A stretch of DNA of 64,000 nt from NCBI RefSeq assembly GCF_000425125.1, contig NZ_KE384307.1, forward strand, positions 796,966 to 860,965. The letters run 5' to 3'. Positions within the stretch are counted from its first letter, which is position 1; each line of letters starts with the position of its first letter. A program made the translations under genes and the position numbers. Shown here piece after piece: positions 26,902 through 36,835 of this stretch. Origin of the DNA: Paenibacillus taiwanensis DSM 18679. GTDB lineage: Bacteria > Bacillota > Bacilli > Paenibacillales > Paenibacillaceae. The notes under the pieces are model-generated. The model was not told where the DNA came from and ran no database searches. It saw nothing but the letters and a program-made list of their open reading frames with translations.

Positions 26902-28257
26902 TTATTTTAGCGTCCACAGCGCAGGTACGTTTGGTGGCTCCCAGCCAACGAGAGAGAGGTGCGGCTGACGAGCCTCATAGGTTTTGCCGTTGTAAGACAC
27001 GAGGTCACCCAGTGCGTACGACGTATTTGCGGCCCACGGGGTGACACTTGGTCCGCTGCTAGTAGTTACACTGACTGCATTACTGTCAGGAGACAGGTTG
27101 CCAGCGGCATCCATTGCGCGTGCTGTAAAGGTATAAGCTGTACTAGCCGTCAAGCCAGTAACGGTATATGTGAGAGTTGTTCCGTTAGTGGTCGCGACCA
27201 ATGTGGAGCCGTTGTAGAGCTTGTAACCAGTTACGCCAACGTTATCGGTGGCCGCACCCCAACTTAGCTTGACAGTTGCGGCAGTAACATTTGTTGCTAC
27301 TAAATTCAACGGAGATGTAGGTGGCACATTGTCAGGCGGTAATGCAAGTGTTGTAAAGGTAACTGTTGGGCTTGCCGTAGAGCTGTTACCAGCAGCGTCA
27401 ATTGCGCGGACAGATAAGGTGTAAGGTGTGTTTGGTGTTAATCCGGTGAGGTTGTAAGTTAGATCCGTTCCGTTCGTTGTTGTTGCTAACAAGGTTGAGC
27501 CGCTATAAATTTTGTATCCGGTGACGCCTACGTTATCGGTCGAAGCCCCCCAAGATACGGTTGCGCTAGTAGCAGCAACGTTTGTAACCGCCAAGTTTGT
27601 CGGAACGGTTGGCACAGTAGTATCTACAGGCGATCCACCGCCAAAGTCAACGTCAATCACGTTATAGAAAGCATTAGCTGTGTCCGCAATTTCCCATACA
27701 GCCAATATTACTTGATATCCTGTACGACTAGGCACGTTACAAGTATCGGAGTAGGAATGCGGAGGCTGCTTGCCCTTATAGTTCACGTTGCAGAACGGCG
27801 TAAGATCGAATGCAGCTCGGCTTAACGGAGCGTTTGCATTCCAATCCTGCTTGGTGATGTAGTACTTCCAGCTCGTCGTGGCGTGATTGGCCTCGATAGT
27901 CCAGTGGAACGTCGTCGTTCCAGGCGTAATGTTAACCTTGCTCCAGCGGGTAGCGGACTGCTGATCAAGCTCGGGGAATGCGCCTGATGCGCTGGCAATC
28001 TTACCGTCTGCTGGTCCCGCAGCAGGAAAGCCTTTATAAGCTTCAAGGCTTTGCGGTTCGTAAATAATAAAGCCGCAGTTTTTGTTAATGCCACGAGCGC
28101 ATAGGTCTGCACGGCTGCTAGGTGAATCTATGTAGCCATGAGCAAAAGCTTTCCCTGCAAACAAAGCCATTACGACAGTAAGGATGAAGGCTATGCCAAC
28201 TGCGAACACCAGCTTTACAAGTAATGCATGATAAGTACGTTGAGATACGAGCATCAT
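26902..28257 (-). CDS. Secreted chitin-active lytic polysaccharide monooxygenase (AA10) with FnIII and CBM5/12
   Basis: A 451-residue modular secreted protein. Signal peptide 1-39, cleaved before H40 (AFA|HGYIDSP), which becomes the N-terminal half of the copper histidine brace; the second histidine is H125 in EANHATTSW. The AA10 domain covers about 40-208. Two fibronectin III domains (about 222-400) follow, very alike in sequence. A C-terminal CBM5/12 chitin-binding domain (WAANTSYALGDLVSYNGKTY, then WEPPN) ends the protein. It oxidatively cuts crystalline chitin or cellulose outside the cell. AAAGGAGGAAT precedes the start; ATG 28257 or the next codon may be used. Confidence 0.95.
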   Translation of the reverse strand: MMLVSQRTYHALLVKLVFAVGIAFILTVVMALFAGKAFAHGYIDSPSSRADLCARGINKNCGFIIYEPQSLEAYKGFPAAGPADGKIASASGAFPELDQQSATRWSKVNITPGTTTFHWTIEANHATTSWKYYITKQDWNANAPLSRAAFDLTPFCNVNYKGKQPPHSYSDTCNVPSRTGYQVILAVWEIADTANAFYNVIDVDFGGGSPVDTTVPTVPTNLAVTNVAATSATVSWGASTDNVGVTGYKIYSGSTLLATTTNGTDLTYNLTGLTPNTPYTLSVRAIDAAGNSSTASPTVTFTTLALPPDNVPPTSPLNLVATNVTAATVKLSWGAATDNVGVTGYKLYNGSTLVATTNGTTLTYTVTGLTASTAYTFTARAMDAAGNLSPDSNAVSVTTSSGPSVTPWAANTSYALGDLVSYNGKTYEARQPHLSLVGWEPPNVPALWTLK

Positions 28258-28582
28258 ATTCCTCCTTTAATGGTTAAAGCGGATATCGATTCGACGCAGA
28301 CAAGTAAGTGCAGACAACCTGCTTAACGGTGCGCCTCCCTTCATTTCAGCTTCCCAAATCAATCGTTATAACCTCCCTGCATAAAAAAGTATGTATATAA
28401 ACTCAGGCTGAGCTTATATCGGCTTAAAGTGAACGCTCAGAACGTCAAACTACTCCAAAGAGAAGAGGCGAGCCTTTTTTCATTTTTAAATTTATTTTGA
28501 GTTTAAAATATATAGACTAAAAATATTTTGTGCAGGAGCAGATGAAATCCATATAGGGAGAGCAGTAGTGGGGAGGTATTAA
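28258..28582. other. Intergenic stretch upstream of the LPMO gene
   Basis: No gene is seen. It should contain the leftward LPMO promoter. The part near 28480-28530 is very A+T-rich. No riboswitch or clear operator was recognised. Confidence 0.4.
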
Positions 28583-28620
28583 CAAAAAAGAGAAATGCAG
28601 GTAAAAACTGCATTTCTCTT
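28583..28620 (-). terminator. Terminator of the binding-protein gene
   Basis: AAGAGAAATGCAG (28588-28600) pairs with CTGCATTTCTCTT (28608-28620). Read leftward it is followed by TTTTTTGTT. Confidence 0.9.
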
Positions 28621-28647
28621 CGAAGGGGATCGAACATTCATTTCATT

Positions 28648-30465
28648 TTACTTTACGCTTGCTTTGTATTTATCCAAATACTCTTTTGCTTTAGCAGGAT
28701 CTGCTTTTAGCTCATTGCCTGTAGTAACGAGCGGGCTTACGGTAGAGACAGCTTTAAACTTATTATTGTTATAGAATTGCAAGAATTCGTCTTGATTAAT
28801 AGAATATAGAACAGCTTTTCTTAAATCCTCGTTTTTTGCAATGTCGCGTTTACCCGTATTAAACAACAAGTAAGACACGGCATTACTTGGCAACGTTTGA
28901 AGAGCTAGCTTGGAGTCGCCTTTTACAAGATCAAACTTCGTTTCAGGTACGCCGTAATAAACATGAATTTCGCCACTGCGCAGCGCGGACAACGCACTGT
29001 CGGTATCCTTTATGAAGCGAAGCTTGATGTTTGTAATTTTCGGTTCGTGAGCTGTCCCTTTCATGTAGCCAGGATTTTTAATGAATACAGCTTCATAATC
29101 ATTTTTGTACGATAAAATGTAAGGTCCGCTTGCATACAAAGTGTTATTGTATTTGTTTCCTTCGGTTACTGTATTTTGATCGCCATAAGGGATATCTTTG
29201 TTGACATCAAATTTAGCTACGTCATACGTATTGATGCTCTCGACTTGCTTTTTGGATACGATGCCTCCCGATTGGTGAGCAAGATAATTCAGCACTTGCG
29301 GGAATGGCGCAGTTGTCGTCAACTTAATGACTTGATATTTACCGTCTTTGCTGCTAGCTTTGGTCTTGTCTGCGACAAGCTCTTTAATAGGGGTTTCAAG
29401 TCCTTTTTCCAATCCGGCTTTGATCGTTTCAGTGCTTCCAGACTGCTTAATTGCTTCTAGTGATTTGAGGTCTGTGATAGCCTCAACGTTTTTAATATGT
29501 TCGTGCAAGCTGTACGTACGGTGGTCAGGCACTGAATTTTTGTCTTTAGCACGATTAAGTGAGAAGATCACATCATCTGCTCCGACACGCTCTTTCGTAT
29601 CTACTGCAGCTTTGTTTGTCACTTTTGCAAAATGAATATCATCTCTTAATACAAAGTAGTATTCGGAGTTGCCTTCTGCAATGGAATGATTGTAAGACAG
29701 GGAGCCGTCGGTCGTAATCTTGTCATCGTCAGTCAAGTTTAACAGGCGAACGTACATATTTGTATTTATCATGTTGATGGAACCGTCATTGCCTTTGATT
29801 GGATCAAGTGAAGTCAACACGGGATTTGCTTGTGTCAACAGCAACGGATCGGTCGTACGTTTGGACTTGTCTTTGAAGTCAATATTTTCCCACACCAGGG
29901 AACGTGATTTCGACAGGCGCACAGAATCTTTGTCCAGCACTTCTTGATTAAGGCCTTGTGATTTTAATGAACTGTATAAAGGTGCGATATACGCTTTATC
30001 AAATACGAGCTTTTGTTCTAATTGCTTGTACGTGTCTACAAATTGCTCTGGTGTTTGTGTGGATGCTTGATCAATCAACGTGTCGAGCTCGGGATCAGCT
30101 ATGATGCTGTAGTCTCCGCCCGTCTTAAACAATGATCTTACAGCATAATCCGGATTTCCAGTTACGGTAGTCCAGCTAGTGAGGGACACGTCATAGTTGC
30201 CTGCCTCTTCTTGTGCTTTGTAGCTGCCGTAATCAGGCTGAATGTTTAACTTGACGTTAAACCCGTTTTTGGTTAACTGATCTCGAATGATGTTAAGGTC
30301 AGATTCGCCAGTGCTCATGCCAAGCAGTTCAATCGTAACGGCACTTTTGTTGTTTGCATCCTGTGAAGGAGGGTTTTCGACGACATCTTTCTTGGTGTTA
30401 ACCTGGCATCCGCTCATGACGACCGCAAAGGCGATTAATAATAGGAACCATGGACTTTTTTTCAT
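28648..30465 (-). CDS. Peptide/nickel-type ABC transporter binding lipoprotein, circularly permuted SBP_bac_5
   Basis: A 605-residue lipoprotein (lipobox VMSGC, C20). Its two halves are in reversed order compared with DppA/OppA. Residues about 42-197 match the normal C-terminal part (LGM...QLTKNGFNVKLNI, YDVSLTSW, GNPDYAVRSLF, YKQLEQKL, APLYSS, RSLVWENIDF). Residues about 204-605 match the normal N-terminal part (TQANPVLTSLDP, ADDVIFSLNRAKD, ASGPYILSYKNDYEAVFIKNPGY, DLRKAVLYSINQDEF) and end at ADPAKAKEYLDKY, where DppA would continue into its C-terminal part. AGGAGG precedes ATG 30465. It is last in the operon after two permeases. The substrate is unknown; peptides are most likely. Confidence 0.85.
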   Translation of the reverse strand: MKKSPWFLLLIAFAVVMSGCQVNTKKDVVENPPSQDANNKSAVTIELLGMSTGESDLNIIRDQLTKNGFNVKLNIQPDYGSYKAQEEAGNYDVSLTSWTTVTGNPDYAVRSLFKTGGDYSIIADPELDTLIDQASTQTPEQFVDTYKQLEQKLVFDKAYIAPLYSSLKSQGLNQEVLDKDSVRLSKSRSLVWENIDFKDKSKRTTDPLLLTQANPVLTSLDPIKGNDGSINMINTNMYVRLLNLTDDDKITTDGSLSYNHSIAEGNSEYYFVLRDDIHFAKVTNKAAVDTKERVGADDVIFSLNRAKDKNSVPDHRTYSLHEHIKNVEAITDLKSLEAIKQSGSTETIKAGLEKGLETPIKELVADKTKASSKDGKYQVIKLTTTAPFPQVLNYLAHQSGGIVSKKQVESINTYDVAKFDVNKDIPYGDQNTVTEGNKYNNTLYASGPYILSYKNDYEAVFIKNPGYMKGTAHEPKITNIKLRFIKDTDSALSALRSGEIHVYYGVPETKFDLVKGDSKLALQTLPSNAVSYLLFNTGKRDIAKNEDLRKAVLYSINQDEFLQFYNNNKFKAVSTVSPLVTTGNELKADPAKAKEYLDKYKASVK

Positions 30466-30541
30466 AGTGTTGAACCTCCTGTGTTATAAATAATTTAACA
30501 TATTTGGATATGGATAGCTGTGTTGCACGGCCGCCACAATG

Positions 30542-32050
30542 TTAATCCAGTTTAGGGTCAAGTGCGTCCCGCAAGCCGTCCCCAAGGAAGTTAAAGGACA
30601 AGACTAGCATAATGATGGCTAGACCCGGATAGATGGCCAGGTAGGAGTGAGACTCCAAATAAGCACTGCCAATCTTCAAAATGTTGCCCCATTCCGGTAT
30701 TTGCGGTTCAACGCCTAGTCCTAGGAAGCTCAAGCTGCTAGTTGAAATAACAGCTGCACCGATTGTTAAGGTAGACTTGACAATCATAGGAGCTAGCGAG
30801 TTAGGCACGATATGTTTAAAAATGATTGACCAGTTGCTAGAGCCAAATGCACGCGCTGCCTCGACAAACTCATACGTAGACACAAGCATAACGTTAGCAC
30901 GCATCGTTCGTGCATAAGAGGGGATCGCCCCAATACTAAGTGCCAGAATCAAATTTACGGTATTGGCACCAAAGGCTGCGATGATAGCAATCGCAAGCAA
31001 AATGCCAGGAATGGCGTATAAAATGTCCAGTAGACGCATAATGATGTTGTCTGTTCGACGTCCGTAATAACCTGCCAATGCGCCGAGTACACCACCTATA
31101 ACGACTGGAATGGCGGTGGATAGTAGACCAACAACCAAGGAGATGCGAGCACCGAAAATAATACGCGAAAACAAGCATCTGCCAAAATTGTCTGTGCCAA
31201 AAGGATAAGCCAAGCTAGGCTGCTGTAATATAGCACCATAGTTGTTATCAATGGCAAGTGCATAATCAAATGTTAAATAACTGCATATAGAGATGGAGAA
31301 CAAAAACACGATAAAAAATAAGCCAATCATCGAGGTTGTACTCCGTGTTAATCGTTCGAGCACCGTTTCCCACTTGCTAGTAGATAGATAGTTTGCTTTC
31401 CGAAGCTTGGCGAGCAGCGTCAGGGCTAGCAGCAGCGCAAACAAGTTGCCTGTAATCGATGTTAGTATAAGTATATAGGCGATAACACGCATACGTGGAT
31501 GAGCACGCTCGCTGCTTACATACTTGGCGACGATCATAAGGGTGATCAAGTAAAAAACGGCCAAAATGACTAGTACAAACATCGCAGGCAAAAATGTATC
31601 CGTCACATAAGGCTTAAATAAATTGAGGCCTGATGCAGCGATAATGAATAGCTGCGTGAGCAGCATGTACACGGCTAACGTGTACTCAGCGCTTTTATGG
31701 CGCTTGATAAGCCCGAAAGCTGCGGTCGCGATAAACACGTTGCCAGTTGCGATGCTGAACAACTGAATATAGCCAAGTGCTCGGGTTTTTCCCCGAATGT
31801 GGCCAAATCGTATAAGGTCACGCCGAATCAAGAGGACAACCATAAACTGAATGACCGTAAACAAGGCGTATACGACAAAACCGATAAATACGTAAGGCTT
31901 ACTGATTTGCTCGGTAAGGCTATAGCTGTTCAACAGCAATAAGATGGACAGCACCAGGGATACAATCCAAGCCAGGTTGGCCTGGCTATATTCAGGTGAT
32001 GTCTTTAATCGATAGCTCAACTCTTGGGTGTGAATTTGCTTCTTTGTCAT
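30542..32050 (-). CDS. DppC-type ABC permease with extra N-terminal membrane domain
   Basis: A 502-residue permease. The C-terminal 270 residues are a normal DppC/OppC permease: PFGTDNFGRCLFSRIIFGARISL, the EAA loop VEAARAFGSSNWSIIFKHIVPN, and SFLGLGVEPQIPEWGNIL. The first about 225 residues are an added domain with about six membrane spans and are not part of the usual 300-residue family; I recognise no family for it. The stop lies 76 bp before the binding-protein start, and the start lies 14 bp after the other permease, so this is one operon. Confidence 0.88.
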   Translation of the reverse strand: MTKKQIHTQELSYRLKTSPEYSQANLAWIVSLVLSILLLLNSYSLTEQISKPYVFIGFVVYALFTVIQFMVVLLIRRDLIRFGHIRGKTRALGYIQLFSIATGNVFIATAAFGLIKRHKSAEYTLAVYMLLTQLFIIAASGLNLFKPYVTDTFLPAMFVLVILAVFYLITLMIVAKYVSSERAHPRMRVIAYILILTSITGNLFALLLALTLLAKLRKANYLSTSKWETVLERLTRSTTSMIGLFFIVFLFSISICSYLTFDYALAIDNNYGAILQQPSLAYPFGTDNFGRCLFSRIIFGARISLVVGLLSTAIPVVIGGVLGALAGYYGRRTDNIIMRLLDILYAIPGILLAIAIIAAFGANTVNLILALSIGAIPSYARTMRANVMLVSTYEFVEAARAFGSSNWSIIFKHIVPNSLAPMIVKSTLTIGAAVISTSSLSFLGLGVEPQIPEWGNILKIGSAYLESHSYLAIYPGLAIIMLVLSFNFLGDGLRDALDPKLD

Positions 32051-32063
32051 ATCGACACCTGCT

Positions 32064-33506
32064 TTAGTATTGTTTCATCTTGGACCGGATACGAGGGTCG
32101 AAGAAGGCATAAAGAATGTCTATCACAACATTAATGAGTGATATCGTAATCGCAGTATAAATGACGCCGCCCATAATACTCGGAATATCGGGAATAAACT
32201 GCTTGTCCACAATATAACTACCGATACCGCTAATGTTAAACACCTTCTCTGTCACAGCAGATCCTCCCAGCATGCCTCCAAACTGAAGGCCAATAACTGT
32301 AATGATCGGAATAAGCGCATTACCAACGGCGTGTTTACGCAAAATTTGGCGTTTGCTAAGCCCTTTTGCTTTAGCCGTGATGATGTAATCTTCATTAATG
32401 ACTTCGAGTGTTGAAGATCGTGTCATTCTAGCAACGGCGGCTGTTAAGCCTGTACCAAGAACAATCGTTGGCATAATCATCGACAGCCAGTTTTGCGGAT
32501 TGTAAGTGGCAGGCAGCCAGTGCAGCTTGATAGAAAAATTAAGAATAAAAACAAGCCCTTGCCAAAAGCTGGGTATCGATAACCCGAGAAGTGCGATAAA
32601 CATAAAGGTATAATCATAAATCGAATTAGGCTTGACCGCCGATATAATGCCGATAGGCAAGGCGATGATGATTGCCATTAATAGCGAGATCAAGGTTAGC
32701 GTAAGTGTGACAGGAAATTTACCAGCAATGGCTGTAGTTACTTCTTCATTGCCGGCAAATGATTTGCCGAGATCAAACGTTGCAATTCCTTTCAGAGTAT
32801 TCCCTAGCTGAACGAGGTAGGGCTGATCTAAACCGTATAACCGGTTAAAAGATTCAATTTGTTCTGTCGTTGCCGTTTCTCCTAAAATGTTAGCTGCCGG
32901 ATTCATCGGAGAAATATAGAGAATCGAGAACACAAGGAATGCGACACCAAATATAACAAATACACTCATCAACAGCCGCTCTACTATATATTTGAGATAA
33001 GGGCTGCTAAATATTAGAATCAAGGCGTACATGAAGGCTCCAGGTACAAACGATATCGCAACAAAAAGCGGACTCTCGAGCAGGTGTTGAAACGCTGCTC
33101 CATAAGTGAGTCTTTGTTGGCTGCGCTGCCGCAACTGTGTCATCGTCTGCTCATGTGCTTCGGCTTGGAGCTGCGCTGCTGCAATAGCTGCAACTTGCCG
33201 TTCAAGCACCTGCGGCTCCATTTGCTCCTGAAAAAACCGATGCTTCCGTATTTGCTGGTCCCGAATATCTTCTATAAGTCTGTCGTAATACCCTGAGGCA
33301 AGCAACGCTTGCTTAGTTTGATCTAAAGCAAGAGCATAGGGATCGTTTTTGCGTTCACGCCAGTAATATAAATATACGAATATGTGAACAGGTGCTCCTA
33401 GCAGTAGGACAAGCACTCTGTATGTCGGATTCAGCATCATTTTGCCGTATGCAGCGGCAAGCTTTTGGAGTAAGCCCCACCGGGGCGTTGATGCGGATAC
33501 TTCCAT
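32064..33506 (-). CDS. DppB-type ABC permease with extra N-terminal domain
   Basis: A 480-residue permease. From about residue 170 it is a normal DppB/OppB protein (YLKYIVERLLMSVFVIFGVA, GLDQPYLVQ, FDLGKSF, the EAA-like loop IITAKAKGLSKRQILRKHAVGNALIP, and FNISGIGSYIVD). The first 165 residues add a membrane span (about 28-49), a long charged Gln/Arg-rich, probably coiled segment (about 50-140) and a second span (about 146-168). First gene of the leftward operon; a promoter lies upstream at 33562-33590. Confidence 0.88.
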   Translation of the reverse strand: MEVSASTPRWGLLQKLAAAYGKMMLNPTYRVLVLLLGAPVHIFVYLYYWRERKNDPYALALDQTKQALLASGYYDRLIEDIRDQQIRKHRFFQEQMEPQVLERQVAAIAAAQLQAEAHEQTMTQLRQRSQQRLTYGAAFQHLLESPLFVAISFVPGAFMYALILIFSSPYLKYIVERLLMSVFVIFGVAFLVFSILYISPMNPAANILGETATTEQIESFNRLYGLDQPYLVQLGNTLKGIATFDLGKSFAGNEEVTTAIAGKFPVTLTLTLISLLMAIIIALPIGIISAVKPNSIYDYTFMFIALLGLSIPSFWQGLVFILNFSIKLHWLPATYNPQNWLSMIMPTIVLGTGLTAAVARMTRSSTLEVINEDYIITAKAKGLSKRQILRKHAVGNALIPIITVIGLQFGGMLGGSAVTEKVFNISGIGSYIVDKQFIPDIPSIMGGVIYTAITISLINVVIDILYAFFDPRIRSKMKQY

Positions 33507-33561
33507 GATCGTTCCCCCTCTCTCTATTTTTTAATTTGCATAATCCCGATCGATATAGTAG

Positions 33562-33590
33562 ATTTTATTTTAGAGTTCGTAAAAAGTCAA
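33562..33590 (-). promoter_or_regulatory. Leftward promoter of the ABC importer operon
   Basis: On the minus strand: TTGACT (33590-33585), a 17-bp spacer and TAAAAT (33567-33562), about 55 bp before the DppB-type gene and in the divergent gap with the ATPase gene. Confidence 0.65.
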
Positions 33591-33639
33591 TGCTTATTCA
33601 TACGATGGTTTATTAATATATGCAGGTGGGTGATCTTCA

Positions 33640-35394
33640 GTGGAAAAGACAGAAACGGTGGAGACGATATTAGAGGTTAACAATTTGAGCGTCTCTTTTC
33701 AGACTCGTGATCGGGAAGTCCAAGCCGTAAAAGGGGTTAGCTTTCAATTAAAAAGAGGAGAGACGTTAGGTATCGTAGGCGAATCTGGAAGTGGTAAAAG
33801 TGTAACTGCGCGTACAATTATGAGGTTGCTGCCATCGCCGCCTTCTTATGTGAAGTCGGGTGAAATTACATTTCTTGGACAGAACCTAGCCTATTTGACA
33901 GATAAACAAATGGAAGCAATTCGGGGTCGGGACATCGGAATGATCTTTCAGGATCCAATGACTTCCTTAAACCCGACGATGAAGATCGGCCGCCAGATTG
34001 CAGAAAGTTTGATCAAGCATCAGAAGTTATCTAAAAAAGAAGCGCGTCAACAAGCAGTAGAGATGTTGAAATTGGTAGGCATTCCGAACAGTGAGGCGCG
34101 ATATGATCAATATCCGCATGAGTTCTCAGGCGGGATGAGACAGCGGGTAATGATAGCGATCGCACTTGCCTGCCGCCCAGCACTGCTTATTGCTGATGAG
34201 CCGACTACAGCGCTAGATGTGACGATCCAAGCACAGATTTTGAATCAAATGAAGCTGATTCAGCAGCAAATCGGTACTTCTATTATTTTAATTACGCACG
34301 ATCTGGGTGTTGTGGCAGGTATGTGTGATCGTGTAGCGGTTATGAAAGACGGTGTAATCGTAGAAACAGGGACAACGGAGGACATTTTTTCGAATCCACA
34401 GCATCCATATACGTTAAAGCTGTTAAATGCGCTGCCACGTCTACATGAGCAGAAGAAACCGAAGCCTGCGCCGCTTATTTCCCCGGCAGCTGCTGACGAT
34501 CGACCGTTGCTGGAAGTCAGATCACTGAAGCGGCACTTTGATATGGGAAAAGGAAACGTGCTGAAAGCGGTCAACAATATTAGTTTCCATATTCATGCTG
34601 GCGAGACATTAGGTATTGTTGGGGAATCCGGGAGTGGGAAGTCAACGACAGGCCGCACTATTTTGCGTCTGCATGAGCCAACAGGAGGAGACGTGCTTTA
34701 CAAAGGAATCTCGATTAACCGCTTGACGTTATCAGAGATGAAGGTGATGCGTCGGAATATGCAGATGATTTTCCAAGATCCGTATGCATCGCTTAATCCT
34801 CGCTTCAGAGTGCTCGATATAATCGGTGAAGCGCTTGATGTCCATAAGCTGGTCGCAACTCCTCAGCAGCGTCAGAAGCGTGTGGAGGAACTGCTTGACA
34901 TGGTCGGATTAGATTCAGCTATGGCCATGCGTTATCCGCACGAATTTTCAGGAGGACAGCGGCAGCGGATCGGGATAGCACGCGCACTGGCGGTGGAGCC
35001 GGAATTTATCGTGTGTGACGAGCCGCTATCAGCGCTTGACGTATCTATACAGTCACAGATCGTGAAACTGTTGGAAGAGCTGCAGCACCGTCTGGGGCTA
35101 ACTTATATGTTTATTGCACACGACTTATCGATGGTGAAGCATATTAGTGATCGCGTTGCGGTTATGTATCGTGGCAAAATTGTGGAGCTTGCGGAATGTG
35201 AGGAATTGTACAGCAATCCACAGCACGATTACACCAAGTCGCTGCTTGCGGCAATTCCGATTCCAGATCCTAAAATTGAAGCCCAAAAAAAGCTCAAGGT
35301 GACGGAAGAATTGGCGGGGGAAGACAAGTATAACGTAGACAACTCTGAACTTGTGGAAGTTTCACAGGGGCATTGGGTTGCGATATCGTCTTAA
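33640..35394 (+). CDS. Fused two-domain ABC transporter ATPase (DppD-DppF/GsiA-like)
   Basis: A 584-residue cytoplasmic protein with two complete ABC domains. The first has GESGSGKSV (Walker A), SGGMRQR (signature) and LLIADEPTT (Walker B). The second has [16 protein letters not shown] and FIVCDEPLS. Each is followed by an oligopeptide-type C-terminal segment ([30 protein letters not shown]). In most Dpp/Opp systems these are two proteins; GsiA and YejF are known fusions. GTG 33640 follows GGTGGGTGATC. It is divergent from the permease operon and should power that importer. Confidence 0.95.
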   Translation: MEKTETVETILEVNNLSVSFQTRDREVQAVKGVSFQLKRGETLGIVGESGSGKSVTARTIMRLLPSPPSYVKSGEITFLGQNLAYLTDKQMEAIRGRDIGMIFQDPMTSLNPTMKIGRQIAESLIKHQKLSKKEARQQAVEMLKLVGIPNSEARYDQYPHEFSGGMRQRVMIAIALACRPALLIADEPTTALDVTIQAQILNQMKLIQQQIGTSIILITHDLGVVAGMCDRVAVMKDGVIVETGTTEDIFSNPQHPYTLKLLNALPRLHEQKKPKPAPLISPAAADDRPLLEVRSLKRHFDMGKGNVLKAVNNISFHIHAGETLGIVGESGSGKSTTGRTILRLHEPTGGDVLYKGISINRLTLSEMKVMRRNMQMIFQDPYASLNPRFRVLDIIGEALDVHKLVATPQQRQKRVEELLDMVGLDSAMAMRYPHEFSGGQRQRIGIARALAVEPEFIVCDEPLSALDVSIQSQIVKLLEELQHRLGLTYMFIAHDLSMVKHISDRVAVMYRGKIVELAECEELYSNPQHDYTKSLLAAIPIPDPKIEAQKKLKVTEELAGEDKYNVDNSELVEVSQGHWVAISS

Positions 35395-35409
35395 TCGCAG
35401 TAAAAATGA

Positions 35410-35460
35410 AAATGCCGGATCAAGCAGCTGGATATATCCAACCTGATGATCCGGCATTTC
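35410..35460. terminator. Bidirectional terminator
   Basis: AATGCCGGATCA pairs with TGATCCGGCATT, with an inner ATCC/GGAT-type helix; A-rich upstream and T-containing downstream flanks. Confidence 0.8.
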
Positions 35461-35478
35461 AATTGTTCTCTCAAAGGG

Positions 35479-36396
35479 TTATTGATGACCCTCTGCAATC
35501 GCTTTGTAAGCGGCTAAATCGGTGTATACTTCTACTTTCAGCGGGTTCCGTTTATGTTTCGTAATTTTGTAAATGTGGTAAACAAAAACGGCAATGTTAG
35601 CGATCAGGGAGATCGAGCTTACGACCCATAGAGCCGTTTCACTGTGCGAAGATTGCACGGCGAACATCGAATCTCCGACAAACATAGGGAACGACATCGT
35701 AAACATCATCCAAATGGCCAACGTATGCGCCCGATGCTGTAACCACGCACCTTTTTTCATAAAGAAAGCAGGAATCGTACAGGAAATTAGCAAGGCAGCA
35801 CCTGCATAGAAGGAGTGGTCCGACACACAGTTATACACATAGGCAAAGTTCCACAAATCATACGCAATAATCCAGAACCAGAGTTGATCAGGCCACAGCA
35901 TATCTTTATGTTTGTCTTTACTAATCACAATGCCCATCCAGCCCGAGATCGTAATGATATTCAAAATCCCTGCAATACCATTCATAATGTTCCAAGGACC
36001 GCCAATCATCATAACACCATCGATCATGCCGTTTAAGCCCGATACTTGGAAGTCACGAATGACAGCTTCCATAATGTTGATCGCCAGAATAACAGGCGGG
36101 AACATTAACAAGTATTTATTGTCGCTCCAGCCTTTTACATAACGAAGTGCCATAAAGCCAAGACATCCCGCTAACGCGGAGTACACTTTCACCCAATGGA
36201 ACCATGTCCCTGTACTGGAACCTTCACCAGCAGTTGTTGGCCAAACAGCGACAGTAAGCACTATTGGCAGGAACAAGAACAAGGTTAAGGCAATCCACTT
36301 GTTTAAGCGAGCTAACTCATTTACAAAAATTAAGCCACCCAACACGACAAGCCACATTAGTGCGGAATACCACGGTATGGATTCAAATAAAAACAT
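35479..36396 (-). CDS. Multi-pass membrane protein, DUF5692-like (paralogue of 3873-4706)
   Basis: A 305-residue integral membrane protein with about nine spans. It shares WFHWVKVYS and NIMEAVIRDF with WFRWAKILS and NIMEATIKDF of the gene at 3873-4706, and a similar WNFAYVY/WNFMYTTW segment. The function is unknown for both. GGGGAGGG precedes ATG 36396. It is convergent with the ATPase gene and has no evident partner. Confidence 0.75.
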   Translation of the reverse strand: MFLFESIPWYSALMWLVVLGGLIFVNELARLNKWIALTLFLFLPIVLTVAVWPTTAGEGSSTGTWFHWVKVYSALAGCLGFMALRYVKGWSDNKYLLMFPPVILAINIMEAVIRDFQVSGLNGMIDGVMMIGGPWNIMNGIAGILNIITISGWMGIVISKDKHKDMLWPDQLWFWIIAYDLWNFAYVYNCVSDHSFYAGAALLISCTIPAFFMKKGAWLQHRAHTLAIWMMFTMSFPMFVGDSMFAVQSSHSETALWVVSSISLIANIAVFVYHIYKITKHKRNPLKVEVYTDLAAYKAIAEGHQ

Positions 36397-36780
36397 ATGT
36401 AACCCTCCCCTAGAATGTTAGTATGTATCGTTCTATACCTTGAATATATACAAGCGTTTTAGTTGCGGCAAATCCGGAATGAGCTTGATACATCAACGTT
36501 TTAAGAGATTTATTTGAAGATTGGTTTACACTGTTGTTTGTGTTCTGATCAGAAGGAGACAGCTTAGGGCACGAGGCATTTGTTAAACATTATTGACGTT
36601 ATCGATAACCTAGTGTCTGAAGTAAGCTGCTGCAGCTAGTGAGCGTATGACCTGCGGAGAAACGAAGGCGGAAATAGTGTAAACTTAACTTGAAAGTAAA
36701 AAAAGATGCAATATAGGTGGGTAACCTTGCTATAAAGCGCATTTTGCATCATTTATGTTGTTTAATTTGTCATTAAAATT
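36397..36780. other. Gene-free stretch
   Basis: No gene is seen. An inverted repeat, GATGCAA (36705-36711) and TTGCATC (36744-36750), is followed on the leftward strand by a run of seven T. It could act as a second terminator behind the FAD oxidoreductase operon. Confidence 0.45.
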
Positions 36781-36811
36781 AAAAAACCCGAGTCCAATAA
36801 AGACTCAGGTT
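36781..36811 (-). terminator. Terminator of the FAD oxidoreductase operon
   Basis: Read leftward: AACCTGAGTC, loop, GACTCGGGTT, then TTTT. It lies 25 bp after the gene. Confidence 0.85.
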
Positions 36812-36835
36812 AATGCACCACGTTTACCTATAAAG

